Shown here: piece by piece, positions 5,663 to 12,952 of the stretch
Layout: the number at the start of each line of letters is the position of its first letter
How positions within the stretch are numbered: the first letter of the stretch is position 1
NCBI GenBank assembly: GCA_964384675.1
Contig: CAYLNK010000162.1
Span: forward strand, 1-14,087
Length of the DNA stretch: 14,087 bases
Direction of reading: 5' to 3'
DNA from: CAYLNK01 sp964384675
GTDB lineage: Bacteria > Acidobacteriota > Thermoanaerobaculia > UBA5066
The notes under the pieces: model-generated
The model's input: only the letters and a program-made list of their open reading frames with translations
Told to the model about the DNA's origin: nothing
The model's database searches: none
Program-made: the position numbers and the translations under genes

Positions 5663-7414
5663 ATGAGGCTGCGCCTCGCGGCGGCGCTCCTGGCCGTCCT
5701 CTCCGGGCCGTCGCTCCAGGCCGGGCTGGTGGTCCCGGCCACGGGGTTGCCGGTGGTCCTCACGGGCGGCTGGGAGGCGGCCGACGGGGACCCGCTGGCC
5801 GGCGTCTTCGGACTCGACTCACTCCTCTGGCGGCCCGCCGATCCGGTCCGCGAGCAGGCGCCCCGTGGCTCGGTCCGGTGGTACCGGATCCGGCTCCTCC
5901 TCCCCGAGTCCCAGGGGAGGCCCCTCGGCTTCTACGCGTCCGCCATCCGCGACGTCGACGAGGTCTGGGTGGAGGGGACGCGGATCGGCGGGCTCGGGAG
6001 CTTTCCGCCGCGCGTCGACACCGCCCACGCGATCGCGCGCGTCTACGAGATCCCGGCGGAGCTCCTCGCGTCCCCGGGTCCGAAGACGATCGCGATCCGC
6101 GTCTGGCACGGGCAGCGGGACGGCTCCGTGCTCCGCTTCGATCCGGTCCTCGACACCTACGATCGCCTCCAGTCGGCGCGCTCCCGCCTCGACCAGGGGC
6201 TCGCGCTCTTCGTGGGCGCCGCCGCGACGATCGCCATCGTGCTCGTGCTCTTCGCGCTCCACGCCCGGGAGGCGTACGAGTACCCGATCTTCGCCGCGTT
6301 CTCCCTGGCGCTCTGCCTCCTCGCGGTGGCCCTCCATTCCGGCTGGGGGACGGCGGCGGTGCCGCGGGAGACCCCGTTCCGCCTGCAGGCGCTGGCGTTG
6401 ATGCTGGCCGGCCTCACGTACCTCCCGGCGGTCGGGCGCCTCCTCCGCGTGGAGCGCCCCCGCAGGTTCCTCGTCTACGTGGTCGTCTTCGGGCTCGTCG
6501 GGGTCGCCTCCCTGGCGGTGCCGGAGCCGGAGACGCTCGTGCCGGTCAATCGGGCCTATCCGTACGTCTTCGGCCTGGCGATGCTCGACCTCTTCGGACC
6601 CATCGCGCTGTCCCTGCGCCTGCGACGGCCGCGTGCCGCGGCGGTCCTGCTCGGGCACGTCGTGTTCGTGGCGGGCTCGATCCTCCTGTCGGACCTCCTC
6701 CCGCGGTCGATCACCAGCGCCTCGACGCCCAGGCTCGGGATCGGGCTGATCCTGGGCGGCTACGTGATCCTGGCCATGACGTTCCTCTGGGCCATGTCCG
6801 ACCAGCTCGCGAGGTTCCGGGTCGCCGCGCTCACCGACGCCGCGACGCGTCTCTGGAATCGTGCCGCCCTCTTCGACGAGATCCAGGAGAGGGCGGACGA
6901 GCGCCGGCGCGGCCGGGGAAAGCCGTTCGGGCTCGTGCTCCTCGATCTCGACCACTTCAAGCGCTGGAACGACCTCCGGGGCCACCTGGCCGGGGACCGG
7001 CTGCTCGTGCGCGTGGCCCGCGCGCTCCAGGAGGTCTCCCGCACGGACGACCTCGTGGCCCGCTACGGCGGAGACGAGTTCGCGGTGGTGCCCGCCGACG
7101 TCGACGAGCTGACCGCGCCGGGCGTGGCCGAGCGATTCCATCAGGCGGTCGAGGGGGCCCTGCGCGGCGAGACCGGCGGGTCGATGGTCTCGGCCTCGGT
7201 CGGCGTCGCCCTGTTCGACCCCGAGCGCCACCGCTCGGCGGCGGACCTCTTCCAGGACGCCGACCGCGCCCTCTACGACGCCAAGGAAGGGGGACGGAAC
7301 CGGGTGTCGGTCTTCGTACGCCGGACGCCCGGCTCGGGAACGCGGCGCCGCAAGGACTCCGGGATCCTGGCCGCGCTCAAGAAGTCGAGCGGGGACTTCG
7401 CCCGCAAGGACTGA
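5663..7414 (+). CDS. Membrane diguanylate cyclase with periplasmic sensor-like domain (GGDEF)
   Basis: A 583-residue sensor protein that should make cyclic di-GMP from GTP. Residues 1-20 are a signal peptide. Residues about 21-170 form a periplasmic beta-rich domain; its WYRIRLLLP and DEVWVEGTRIGGLG strands resemble the galactose-binding jelly roll seen in glycosidases and 7TMR-DISM sensors. Membrane segments follow near 180-200, 207-225, 241-262, 269-287, 299-319, 326-346 and 357-377, about seven in all. The GGDEF domain begins with the LTDAATRLWNR signature (390-400), holds LLDLDHFKRWND (426-437) and an intact active site RYGGDEF (467-473). RTDD (460-463) is a complete RxxD inhibitory site five residues before GGDEF, so product feedback is expected. 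Both the A-site and I-site look functional. The C-terminal tail after about 540 is basic. The ATG lies five bases after the methyltransferase stop, so it is probably the last gene of that operon. Confidence 0.93.
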   Translation: MRLRLAAALLAVLSGPSLQAGLVVPATGLPVVLTGGWEAADGDPLAGVFGLDSLLWRPADPVREQAPRGSVRWYRIRLLLPESQGRPLGFYASAIRDVDEVWVEGTRIGGLGSFPPRVDTAHAIARVYEIPAELLASPGPKTIAIRVWHGQRDGSVLRFDPVLDTYDRLQSARSRLDQGLALFVGAAATIAIVLVLFALHAREAYEYPIFAAFSLALCLLAVALHSGWGTAAVPRETPFRLQALALMLAGLTYLPAVGRLLRVERPRRFLVYVVVFGLVGVASLAVPEPETLVPVNRAYPYVFGLAMLDLFGPIALSLRLRRPRAAAVLLGHVVFVAGSILLSDLLPRSITSASTPRLGIGLILGGYVILAMTFLWAMSDQLARFRVAALTDAATRLWNRAALFDEIQERADERRRGRGKPFGLVLLDLDHFKRWNDLRGHLAGDRLLVRVARALQEVSRTDDLVARYGGDEFAVVPADVDELTAPGVAERFHQAVEGALRGETGGSMVSASVGVALFDPERHRSAADLFQDADRALYDAKEGGRNRVSVFVRRTPGSGTRRRKDSGILAALKKSSGDFARKD

Positions 7415-7457
7415 GAGGCTGGGAAGAAGTCTCGTCACGGAAACGAACCGGTGCCCC

Positions 7458-7485
7458 GGGGGGGCCGGGTGGCGGCGGCGCCCCC
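7458..7485. terminator. Imperfect GC hairpin between convergent genes (terminator candidate)
   Basis: In the 90-base gap between the convergent cyclase and TPR genes, GGGGGGGCC (7458-7466) can pair with GGCGCCCCC (7477-7485) around a 10-base loop, with one mismatch. A hairpin here could end transcription from both sides. No T-tract flanks it on either strand, and such pairing arises easily in DNA this rich in G and C. Confidence 0.28.
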
Positions 7486-7504
7486 GACGGGCCGAGCGGG
7501 CGGC

Positions 7505-9163
7505 TCACTCCTTCGCGGCGGCCTTCTTCCTCTTGGCCGGGGCCGCGTTACCTTCCTCGACGCGCGACAGGGAGGTCCTGGTCACGGTCCGGTAGGCGAC
7601 GTCGCGGCGGTCGGCCTCGTACGTCGTGTCGGACTGGGACTCCAGCGGGACGCCGTTCGCGAGCTCGACCCACATGGTGCCCGAGGCCGTCACCCGGAAC
7701 TTGTCTCCCTGGGCGGGATCGACCCCGTTCCGGATCACGATCCACTGGCCGGAGGTGGCGACTCGCAGCTCCGCCGCGTCCTTTCCGGCTCTCTTGCCCA
7801 GGCCGAGGAGCTCGTAGGTGACGGACAGCAGGCCGCCGCGGATCTCCGTCTGGGCCGGCTCCGAGTCGGAGAGAGTGGGCCGCAGGTCGAGGGCGGTCTG
7901 CCAGCGGGCGCCCAGGCCGACCTCCGACGGGGGATAGAGGACACCGAGGAAGCCCAGGTCGCGCTCCCGCTGGCTGCGCGTCATCAGGGAGACGATGTTC
8001 GCGAGCTCGCCCTGGAGCGGCGTGACCAGCTTCCATCCCGATCGGTGGCCGACGCGGTCGTACGAGGCGGTGGTCTTCAGCCCGACCACCTTCGACCGGA
8101 AGCTCGACATGAACGTCGTGGCCTCGGCGTTCCCCGACATCTGGACGTCCTCCAGGACGGAGCTGACCCGGGCGCGGCCGCCCGCCACCGAGTCGACGCT
8201 GAAGCGGGCGAGTGTGCTCGAGGCGGTGGAGGAGCCGACCGGGGCCGGTCCCACGGAAGCGACGGGCTGCTGCTCGGTCCGGAAACGGTAGTGGGCGCCC
8301 GCCGCGAGGGCCAGGCCGAGCCGCCGCCGCTCGCCCGTGCCGGGAAAGAGGACCCGGATCTCGCCCGGGGGTGGGGCCGGGCGCCGCTGTACCGCCGGAG
8401 CGGCCGGTATGACGCTCTGGGCCCGGGCGGTGTCCTCGGCCGAGCCGGCGGAGTCTCCCGCGGCCGAGCGCGCCGCGGCGCGCCCGCCGTAGGCGCGCGG
8501 GTCGTTCGGATCGAGCGCGATCGCCCGGTCGTAATCCGCGATGGCCTTCGCCGACTCGTTCATCTGCAGGTGGATCCCGGCCCTCAGGACGAAGCTGTCG
8601 GACCTCTTCGGCTCGAGGGTGACGATGCGGTCGGCATCGGCGAGGGCGCCGGCGAGGTCGCCCGTCTGGCGGCGCACGACCGCCCGGTTGAAGAGCGCGC
8701 TCGTCAGCGACGGATCGAGCTCGAGAGCCCTGGAGTACGCCTCGATCGCCCGGGCCGGCTGCGAGCGCTTGGCCTCGGCGGTGCCGAGCTGCTTGTGAGC
8801 CTCGGCGTTCCGAGGGTCGAGCTCGATGGCCTTCTTCAGGTCCGTCATCGCGCCCAGGACACGTCCGTCCTGGATGAGGGCGGTCCCCCGCGCCACGAGC
8901 CCGTCCACGTTCGAGGGCTCGAGCGACACCGCCTTGTTGAGGTCCTCCACGGCGCCGGTGAGGTCCTCCAGACGTAGCCGCACCCTCCCCCTCTCGATCA
9001 GGGCGCCGACGTCCGACGGGTTCTCGGCCAGGCGCCGGTTCATCGCGGCGTAGCGGTGATTCAGCTCGATTCGCTCGGCCGTGGGAGTCGGCTTCGGCGG
9101 GGGCGGGGCCGTGGCCGCCGGGGTTCCCAGGGCCATCAGGGCGAGGAGGAGGGGTCGGAGCAT
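7505..9163 (-). CDS. Exported protein with six TPRs and C-terminal beta domain (DUF6263-like)
   Basis: A 552-residue secreted or periplasmic protein. Residues 1-19 are a signal peptide ending ATA|P, followed by a proline-rich stretch. Six tetratricopeptide repeats run from about residue 52 to 255, and their closing prolines (NP/EP/DP) fall at 49, 83, 117, 151, 185 and 219, exactly 34 apart. TPR arrays are protein-binding scaffolds. After a Pro/Ala linker (about 252-266), residues 267-540 form a mostly beta region with alternating hydrophobic strands, for example ARFSVDSVAGGRARVSSVLE and GTMWVELANGVPLESQSDTTYE. This recalls DUF6263-type domains of unknown function, an assignment I hold loosely. 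The C-terminus is very basic (KRKKAAAK). The frame is open far upstream, but the ATG at 9163 alone gives a signal peptide and follows a -10-like TACACT. It is convergent with the cyclase and divergent from the sigma factor gene. Confidence 0.87.
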   Translation of the reverse strand: MLRPLLLALMALGTPAATAPPPPKPTPTAERIELNHRYAAMNRRLAENPSDVGALIERGRVRLRLEDLTGAVEDLNKAVSLEPSNVDGLVARGTALIQDGRVLGAMTDLKKAIELDPRNAEAHKQLGTAEAKRSQPARAIEAYSRALELDPSLTSALFNRAVVRRQTGDLAGALADADRIVTLEPKRSDSFVLRAGIHLQMNESAKAIADYDRAIALDPNDPRAYGGRAAARSAAGDSAGSAEDTARAQSVIPAAPAVQRRPAPPPGEIRVLFPGTGERRRLGLALAAGAHYRFRTEQQPVASVGPAPVGSSTASSTLARFSVDSVAGGRARVSSVLEDVQMSGNAEATTFMSSFRSKVVGLKTTASYDRVGHRSGWKLVTPLQGELANIVSLMTRSQRERDLGFLGVLYPPSEVGLGARWQTALDLRPTLSDSEPAQTEIRGGLLSVTYELLGLGKRAGKDAAELRVATSGQWIVIRNGVDPAQGDKFRVTASGTMWVELANGVPLESQSDTTYEADRRDVAYRTVTRTSLSRVEEGNAAPAKRKKAAAKE

Positions 9164-9171
9164 GGTCCAGA

Positions 9172-9177
9172 AGTGTA
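9172..9177 (-). promoter_or_regulatory. Candidate -10 element (TACACT) for the TPR protein gene
   Basis: TACACT on the minus strand ends eight bases before the ATG at 9163, placing transcription start at about the first codon. No good Shine-Dalgarno lies between, so a leaderless message is plausible. No recognisable -35 box is seen. Confidence 0.35.
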
Positions 9178-9284
9178 GCGGCGAAACCTTTTCCGGCCCC
9201 GGGCGTCGCTGATGTGTGGCGGCCTCCCCGTTCGCCGAAGGATCATCCCGGTGGCCGCGGCGGACCGCGGCGGAAGGGACCGTC

Positions 9285-9854
9285 TTGAGCGCCTCCTCCG
9301 ACCAGGAGCTCCTCCGACTCGTCCAGCAGGGAGACCCCCGGGGGGCCGAGGCCCTCTTCGAGAGGTACTCGGCCACCCTCCTCCGGTTCACCGACCGGCT
9401 CCTCGGGAGCCGGGCGGACGCGGAGGAGATCACCCAGGAGGTCTTCCTCAAGATGATCACCCGCTCCGACCAGTACGACGGCAGAGCCCCCGTCGGCTCC
9501 TGGCTCTTCGCGATCGCCGCGAACGCCTGCCGAGACCGGATGCGACGCGGCCGCCGGGCGAACGTGGTTCCCATCGACGCGGTCGCCGAGGCCCCGGCCC
9601 CGGGCGAAGGCGTGGAGACCCGGCTGGTCGCCGACGAGCGGCGCTCCCGCGTGCGGCAGGCCCTCTCGCGCCTCTCGGAGGAGCAGCGCGAGGCGCTGAT
9701 CCTGGCCCGGTACCACGGCATGCCGTACGCGGACATCGCCCGCACCCTCTCGATCACCGAGGGCGCCGTCAAGACGCGGATCTTCCGCGCGATGGCCACC
9801 CTCAAGCAGCTGTTCTCGGAAGGAGATTCCCCATGGACTGCCGCGACGCCGTAG
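9285..9854 (+). CDS. ECF-type RNA polymerase sigma factor
   Basis: A 189-residue extracytoplasmic-function sigma-70 factor. Region 2 covers about residues 5-90, with DAEEITQEVFLKM as the core-binding helix and APVGSWLFAIAANACRDRMRR as the -10 recognition part (regions 2.3-2.4). After a linker containing PAPG, region 4 (about 129-177) has LSEEQREALILARYHGMPYADIA and the helix-turn-helix ending in ITEGAVKTRIFRAMATLK, which reads the -35 element. Region 3 is absent, as usual for the ECF class. I prefer the TTG at 9285 because GGAAGG lies about seven bases upstream and the length is typical. An in-frame GTG at 9216 would add 23 residues with no ribosome site. The last 22 bases overlap the anti-sigma gene, a classic arrangement for matched production of a sigma factor and its inhibitor. 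Confidence 0.95.
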   Translation: MSASSDQELLRLVQQGDPRGAEALFERYSATLLRFTDRLLGSRADAEEITQEVFLKMITRSDQYDGRAPVGSWLFAIAANACRDRMRRGRRANVVPIDAVAEAPAPGEGVETRLVADERRSRVRQALSRLSEEQREALILARYHGMPYADIARTLSITEGAVKTRIFRAMATLKQLFSEGDSPWTAATP

Positions 9855-10876
9855 ACGCCCTCGTCGACCGCCTCGCCGGAGAGCTGTCCGGGCACGAAAG
9901 CGCCGCGCTCGACCGTCACCTGGCCGGCTGCGCCGCCTGCCGGGCGGAGGCCGCGCGCTTCGGGACCGCCTGGGAGACCCTCGGCGAGGATCCGGAGATC
10001 ATCCCGTCGCACGACTTCGCCCGTGACACGCTCGCGCTCCTCCGGCGCGAGACGCGGAACCGGACGCCTCGAGCGGAGCGAGAGGCGAGGTCTCTGGCGG
10101 GCGCCGAAGGGGCCAGCAGTAACCGGAAGATCCATGCCTTCCCTCCACGCCGCAGCGAGCCGGCCCGCCTCCGCTGGGGGCAGGTGGCCGCCGTCCTCGC
10201 GATCGGCGTCGCCGCCGGTTGGTCGATCGCCCGGACGCCCGGCACCGGCTCGCGCTCCGGGAGCGTGCTCCCGGCGGAGGCGCGGCTGGCGCTCGAGCCG
10301 GAGCGGACGGTCGACGTCTCCAAGGTGACGCCCGACCTGGGGAAGGGCGTGCGCCTCTCGAACGTGGCGTACACGACCGCCGACCCCGCGGGGCGGATCG
10401 GCGTCACCTTCGACGTGACCACCCGCTACACGCTGGTCGGCCGCCCCGAGGAGAAGGGGATCGCCGACGTGCTGGCTCGCCTCGTCTCGGGCGCCGGGGA
10501 CACCGAGGGCGCGCGCGGCCAGGCGATCGACCTGGTCTCGCAGCACATGGCCGACGCCTCGCCGTCGCCGGCGATCGTGAAGGTCCTCGTCGGCACGCTC
10601 ACCACGGACAGGAACCCCGGGGTGAGGAAGAAGGCGGCCGAGGCGCTCGTGAAGCTTCCGCCGACGCCCGAGATCCGGGACGCGTTCGTGGCGGCGCTGA
10701 AATCGGATACGAACCCGGCCATCCGGATCCTGGCGGTGGAAGGCCTCGGCAAGGCGGCCACGTCGCTGAAGGACCCCGGCACGATCGAGACCCTGCGCGA
10801 GAAGGCGAGCGACCAGAAGGAGAACGGCTACATCCGCGGCCAGGCGGCGCAGGCGCTGACCAAGGTCAACCTCTGA
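9833..10876 (+). CDS. Anti-sigma factor with zinc-binding N-terminus, one TM helix and outside HEAT repeats
   Basis: A 347-residue transmembrane regulator, probably the inhibitor of the overlapping sigma factor. The N-terminus shows the zinc-binding anti-sigma motif: C3 and HLAGCAAC (H29, C33, C36). A charged linker follows, then one membrane helix at about 116-133 with Arg-rich residues before it, so the C-terminus should face the periplasm. Residues about 150-215 include beta-like strands such as RIGVTFDVTTRYTLVG. From about 232 to the end are helical HEAT-type repeats; NPGVRKKAAEALVKL and NPAIRILAVEGLGKA are two clear copies, with a third ending in YIRGQAAQALTKV. HEAT repeats bind proteins, so the outside part may sense an envelope protein, perhaps the product of the next gene. 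The ATG has an AGGAG ribosome site (9821-9825) seven bases upstream. Confidence 0.93.
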   Translation: MDCRDAVDALVDRLAGELSGHESAALDRHLAGCAACRAEAARFGTAWETLGEDPEIIPSHDFARDTLALLRRETRNRTPRAEREARSLAGAEGASSNRKIHAFPPRRSEPARLRWGQVAAVLAIGVAAGWSIARTPGTGSRSGSVLPAEARLALEPERTVDVSKVTPDLGKGVRLSNVAYTTADPAGRIGVTFDVTTRYTLVGRPEEKGIADVLARLVSGAGDTEGARGQAIDLVSQHMADASPSPAIVKVLVGTLTTDRNPGVRKKAAEALVKLPPTPEIRDAFVAALKSDTNPAIRILAVEGLGKAATSLKDPGTIETLREKASDQKENGYIRGQAAQALTKVNL

Positions 10877-10928
10877 GGACGGACGGCGGAGCGCGTGACC
10901 TTTGGGCGCGTGCGACGTCAACAAGGAC

Positions 10929-12893
10929 ATGAAGAGCACCACCACATTCCCGCTCCAGAAGGCCCCCGCGCGGCGGCACGCCGCCCTCGGGTGGATCGCC
11001 TTCATCACGGCGTTCCTCCTCCTCTCCTTCGCGGCGGCGCTCCGCGCGGAGAACCTGCCGGCGCGCGCTTCGCGCACCGAGCAGCTCGTCGCCTCGGGGC
11101 CGGTCAAGGCCCTCCTGATCGAGAACACGAGCGGCGACGTCGAGGTGACCGCCGGCAGCGCCTTCTCGGCCACCGTCGACCTGACGGTGAAGGGGCGCGA
11201 CGACAAGACGGCCCAGCGGATCCTCGGCGAGACGAAGGCCGTTCTCGAGAACGAGTCGGGCGAGCTGCGCCTCTACACGACCGAGCCGGGCACGTCGATC
11301 ACGAGACGCGGCCGGCACTGGAACTTCCGCTCGAGCGACGATCGCGGCTGGCGGGTGGAGGCTCGCTACCGCGTGACCCTCCCGGCGTCCGCCGGGCTGC
11401 AGCTCAACCTCGTCAACGGCAACGCGTCCGTCAAGGGGCTGACCGGAGAGCTCGAGCTCGAGAGCGTCAACGGGAAGATCGACGTCGTCGCCGCGAGCAA
11501 GAACGTCTCGGTGAAGACCGTGAACGGCAGCATCGTCGCGTCGCTGGCCGGGCCTCCGCGGGGGAGCGACGTGAGGGCCGAGACGGTGAACGGCTCCGTC
11601 ACCCTGCGTCTCCCGGCGAACGCCGGCTTCGAGTTCCAGGCCCACACGATGAACGGGGACATCGTCACGACGTTCCCCGTCTCCACGGGCGACGACGAGC
11701 GCCGGGTCGCCGAGGAGACGCGCCGCGAACGCGACAAGATCCGCGCCGAGAAGGACCGGATCCGGCAGCGGATGCGCGAGAAGCTGGCCGAGAAGAGGGA
11801 GCGGGAGAGGCGGAAGGCCTCTGACGAGGACCTCGAAGAGATCGAGATCGATCTCTCGGAGCTGAACGAGGCGATGGCCGACCTGTCGGAGGAGCTGGCG
11901 GGGCTGTCGCAGGAGATCGCGTCGCACACGCTCGCGCAGATCAACAAGCAGTACGAGACGACCGTGAACGGAGGCGGCTCCGAGGTGCGCTGCTCGACGC
12001 TGAACGGGCGGGTCGCCCTCCTCGTCGAGGGGACCAGCGTGGACCAGGCCAGGAAGGTGATCGTGGGCCGGATCGGCGTGGGCTACATCGTGCCTCCGAT
12101 GCCCGCGATGCCGCGCGTCGTCATCCGCGCGCCGAAGGCTCCTCCGGCGCCGCCGTCCCCCGTGTCGCCCGCCCCGCCCGCGGCCCCGCGAGCCCCGCGG
12201 GCTCCGCTCTCGCCGTACACGTCCGACGAGGAAGGCTCCATCGTCAAGGGGGACATCCAGGGGGACTTCTACTCGAGCATCCCGAACGGCGACGTGCGCC
12301 TCGGGAAGGTGAGCGGCGCCGTCAAGGTGACGACCCACTCGGGCCAGATCAAGATCGACCGCGTCGGCAAGGGCGGCGAGCTCCTCACCTCCGGAGGCGA
12401 CATCCGCGTGGACGCCGTCGACGGCGATCTGAAGGCCACCTCCTGGGGCGGTGACGTCGTGATCGGCTCCGTGGGCGGCGAGACCCGGATCGAGACCGCG
12501 GGCGGCGACGTCATCCTGCGGAGCTCCGGCGGATCCGTGACGGCGAAGACCGGCGGCGGCGACGTCAAGCTCTCGAAGGCCAAGGGCCCGATCCGGGCCG
12601 AGACGGCCGGCGGGCAGGTCGTCTGCGAGATGGCCGCGGACGCCGCCGGCCCGGTCGAGCTGATCACGCACGGCGGTGACGTCACGGTCACGCTGCCCGC
12701 GTCGTTCAAGGCGGACGTCGACGTACGGGTGAGCGGCGTCGACAGCGAGGGGACGTACATCGTCTCGGCCTTCCCCGAGCTCTCGGTGTCGCGCCGGAAC
12801 GGCTCGCAGAGCGCCGACGGGAAGCTGAACGGCGGCGGGCCGCGGCTCCGGATCCGCACCTCCTCCGGGACGGTCACGATCAGGAAGGGCTGA
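10929..12893 (+). CDS. Exported DUF4097-like beta-solenoid protein with inserted coiled coil
   Basis: A 654-residue exported protein. Residues 1-40 are a long signal peptide (hydrophobic 19-38, cleavage near ALRA|E). Residues about 52-250 are short beta repeats marked by VNG or MNG turns at 162, 180, 198, 220 and 241, typical of DUF4097-type beta-repeat proteins. At about 254-343 this is interrupted by a highly charged helix, rich in Arg, Glu and Lys and then acidic, of coiled-coil character. The VNG repeats resume at 346-360. A Pro/Ala-rich hinge (about 389-429) leads to a second repeat block (436-654) with GGD turns. I chose ATG 10929 because it begins a proper signal peptide; its ribosome site (AAGGA) is very close. 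A TTG at 10902 would add nine residues. It lies 52 bases after the anti-sigma gene in the same direction, so co-transcription is likely. The molecular function of this family is not known to me; a surface or periplasmic scaffold or sensor is inferred. Confidence 0.88.
   Translation: MKSTTTFPLQKAPARRHAALGWIAFITAFLLLSFAAALRAENLPARASRTEQLVASGPVKALLIENTSGDVEVTAGSAFSATVDLTVKGRDDKTAQRILGETKAVLENESGELRLYTTEPGTSITRRGRHWNFRSSDDRGWRVEARYRVTLPASAGLQLNLVNGNASVKGLTGELELESVNGKIDVVAASKNVSVKTVNGSIVASLAGPPRGSDVRAETVNGSVTLRLPANAGFEFQAHTMNGDIVTTFPVSTGDDERRVAEETRRERDKIRAEKDRIRQRMREKLAEKRERERRKASDEDLEEIEIDLSELNEAMADLSEELAGLSQEIASHTLAQINKQYETTVNGGGSEVRCSTLNGRVALLVEGTSVDQARKVIVGRIGVGYIVPPMPAMPRVVIRAPKAPPAPPSPVSPAPPAAPRAPRAPLSPYTSDEEGSIVKGDIQGDFYSSIPNGDVRLGKVSGAVKVTTHSGQIKIDRVGKGGELLTSGGDIRVDAVDGDLKATSWGGDVVIGSVGGETRIETAGGDVILRSSGGSVTAKTGGGDVKLSKAKGPIRAETAGGQVVCEMAADAAGPVELITHGGDVTVTLPASFKADVDVRVSGVDSEGTYIVSAFPELSVSRRNGSQSADGKLNGGGPRLRIRTSSGTVTIRKG
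12285..12608 (+). repeat. Six tandem 54-base (18-residue) coding repeats
   Basis: Within the beta-solenoid gene, turns of the type (N/S/G)G(D/Q) recur at residues 453, 471, 489, 507, 525 and 543, exactly 18 residues apart, and again at 561; the next step to 582 is 21. Each unit carries two short strands around a central Gly. The DNA copies are diverged, so the conservation is at protein level, consistent with stacked solenoid coils. Confidence 0.8.
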
Positions 12894-12906
12894 GCCGGGT
12901 CCGCCG

Positions 12907-12928
12907 GGCCGCGCCGACGCGCGCGGCC
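12907..12928 (+). terminator. Perfect 8-bp hairpin between solenoid and kinase genes
   Basis: GGCCGCGC (12907-12914) pairs perfectly with GCGCGGCC (12921-12928) around a 6-base loop, starting 13 bases after the solenoid stop codon. There is no T-tract after it. Together with the -10-like element downstream it suggests the kinase gene is transcribed separately. Confidence 0.38.
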
Positions 12929-12939
12929 GGCGCCGCGGG

Positions 12940-12945
12940 TATCCT
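12940..12945 (+). promoter_or_regulatory. Candidate -10 element (TATCCT) for the kinase gene
   Basis: TATCCT stands out in a stretch of nearly pure G and C and ends seven bases before the GTG start at 12953. The spacer (CCCCCGG) has no ribosome site, so transcription would start at about the GTG and give a leaderless message. No clear -35 box is visible. Confidence 0.4.
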
Positions 12946-12952
12946 CCCCCGG

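Noticed and set aside
5819..7438. 539-residue minus-strand open frame opposite the diguanylate cyclase
   Set aside because: The plus strand carries complete GGDEF motifs and membrane helices; the opposite frame is a charged low-complexity shadow.
7451..8977. 508-residue plus-strand open frame across the TPR gene
   Set aside because: Composition is typical of antisense GC-rich DNA, with no motif or ribosome site, whereas the minus strand has six in-phase TPRs and a signal peptide.
9164..11206. Upstream extension of the TPR protein frame to give 1233 residues
   Set aside because: The extension is antisense to the sigma, anti-sigma and solenoid genes and has no domain; the ATG at 9163 gives a signal peptide and sits after a -10-like box.
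11451..11463. Tandem GAGCTC in the solenoid gene, considered as an operator
   Set aside because: It simply encodes the residues ELELE within a beta strand.
10866..12671. 601-residue minus-strand open frame opposite the beta-solenoid gene
   Set aside because: It is rich in Arg, His, Asp, Val and Leu from reversed Gly/Asp/Val codons and overlaps the end of the anti-sigma gene; no recognisable family pattern.
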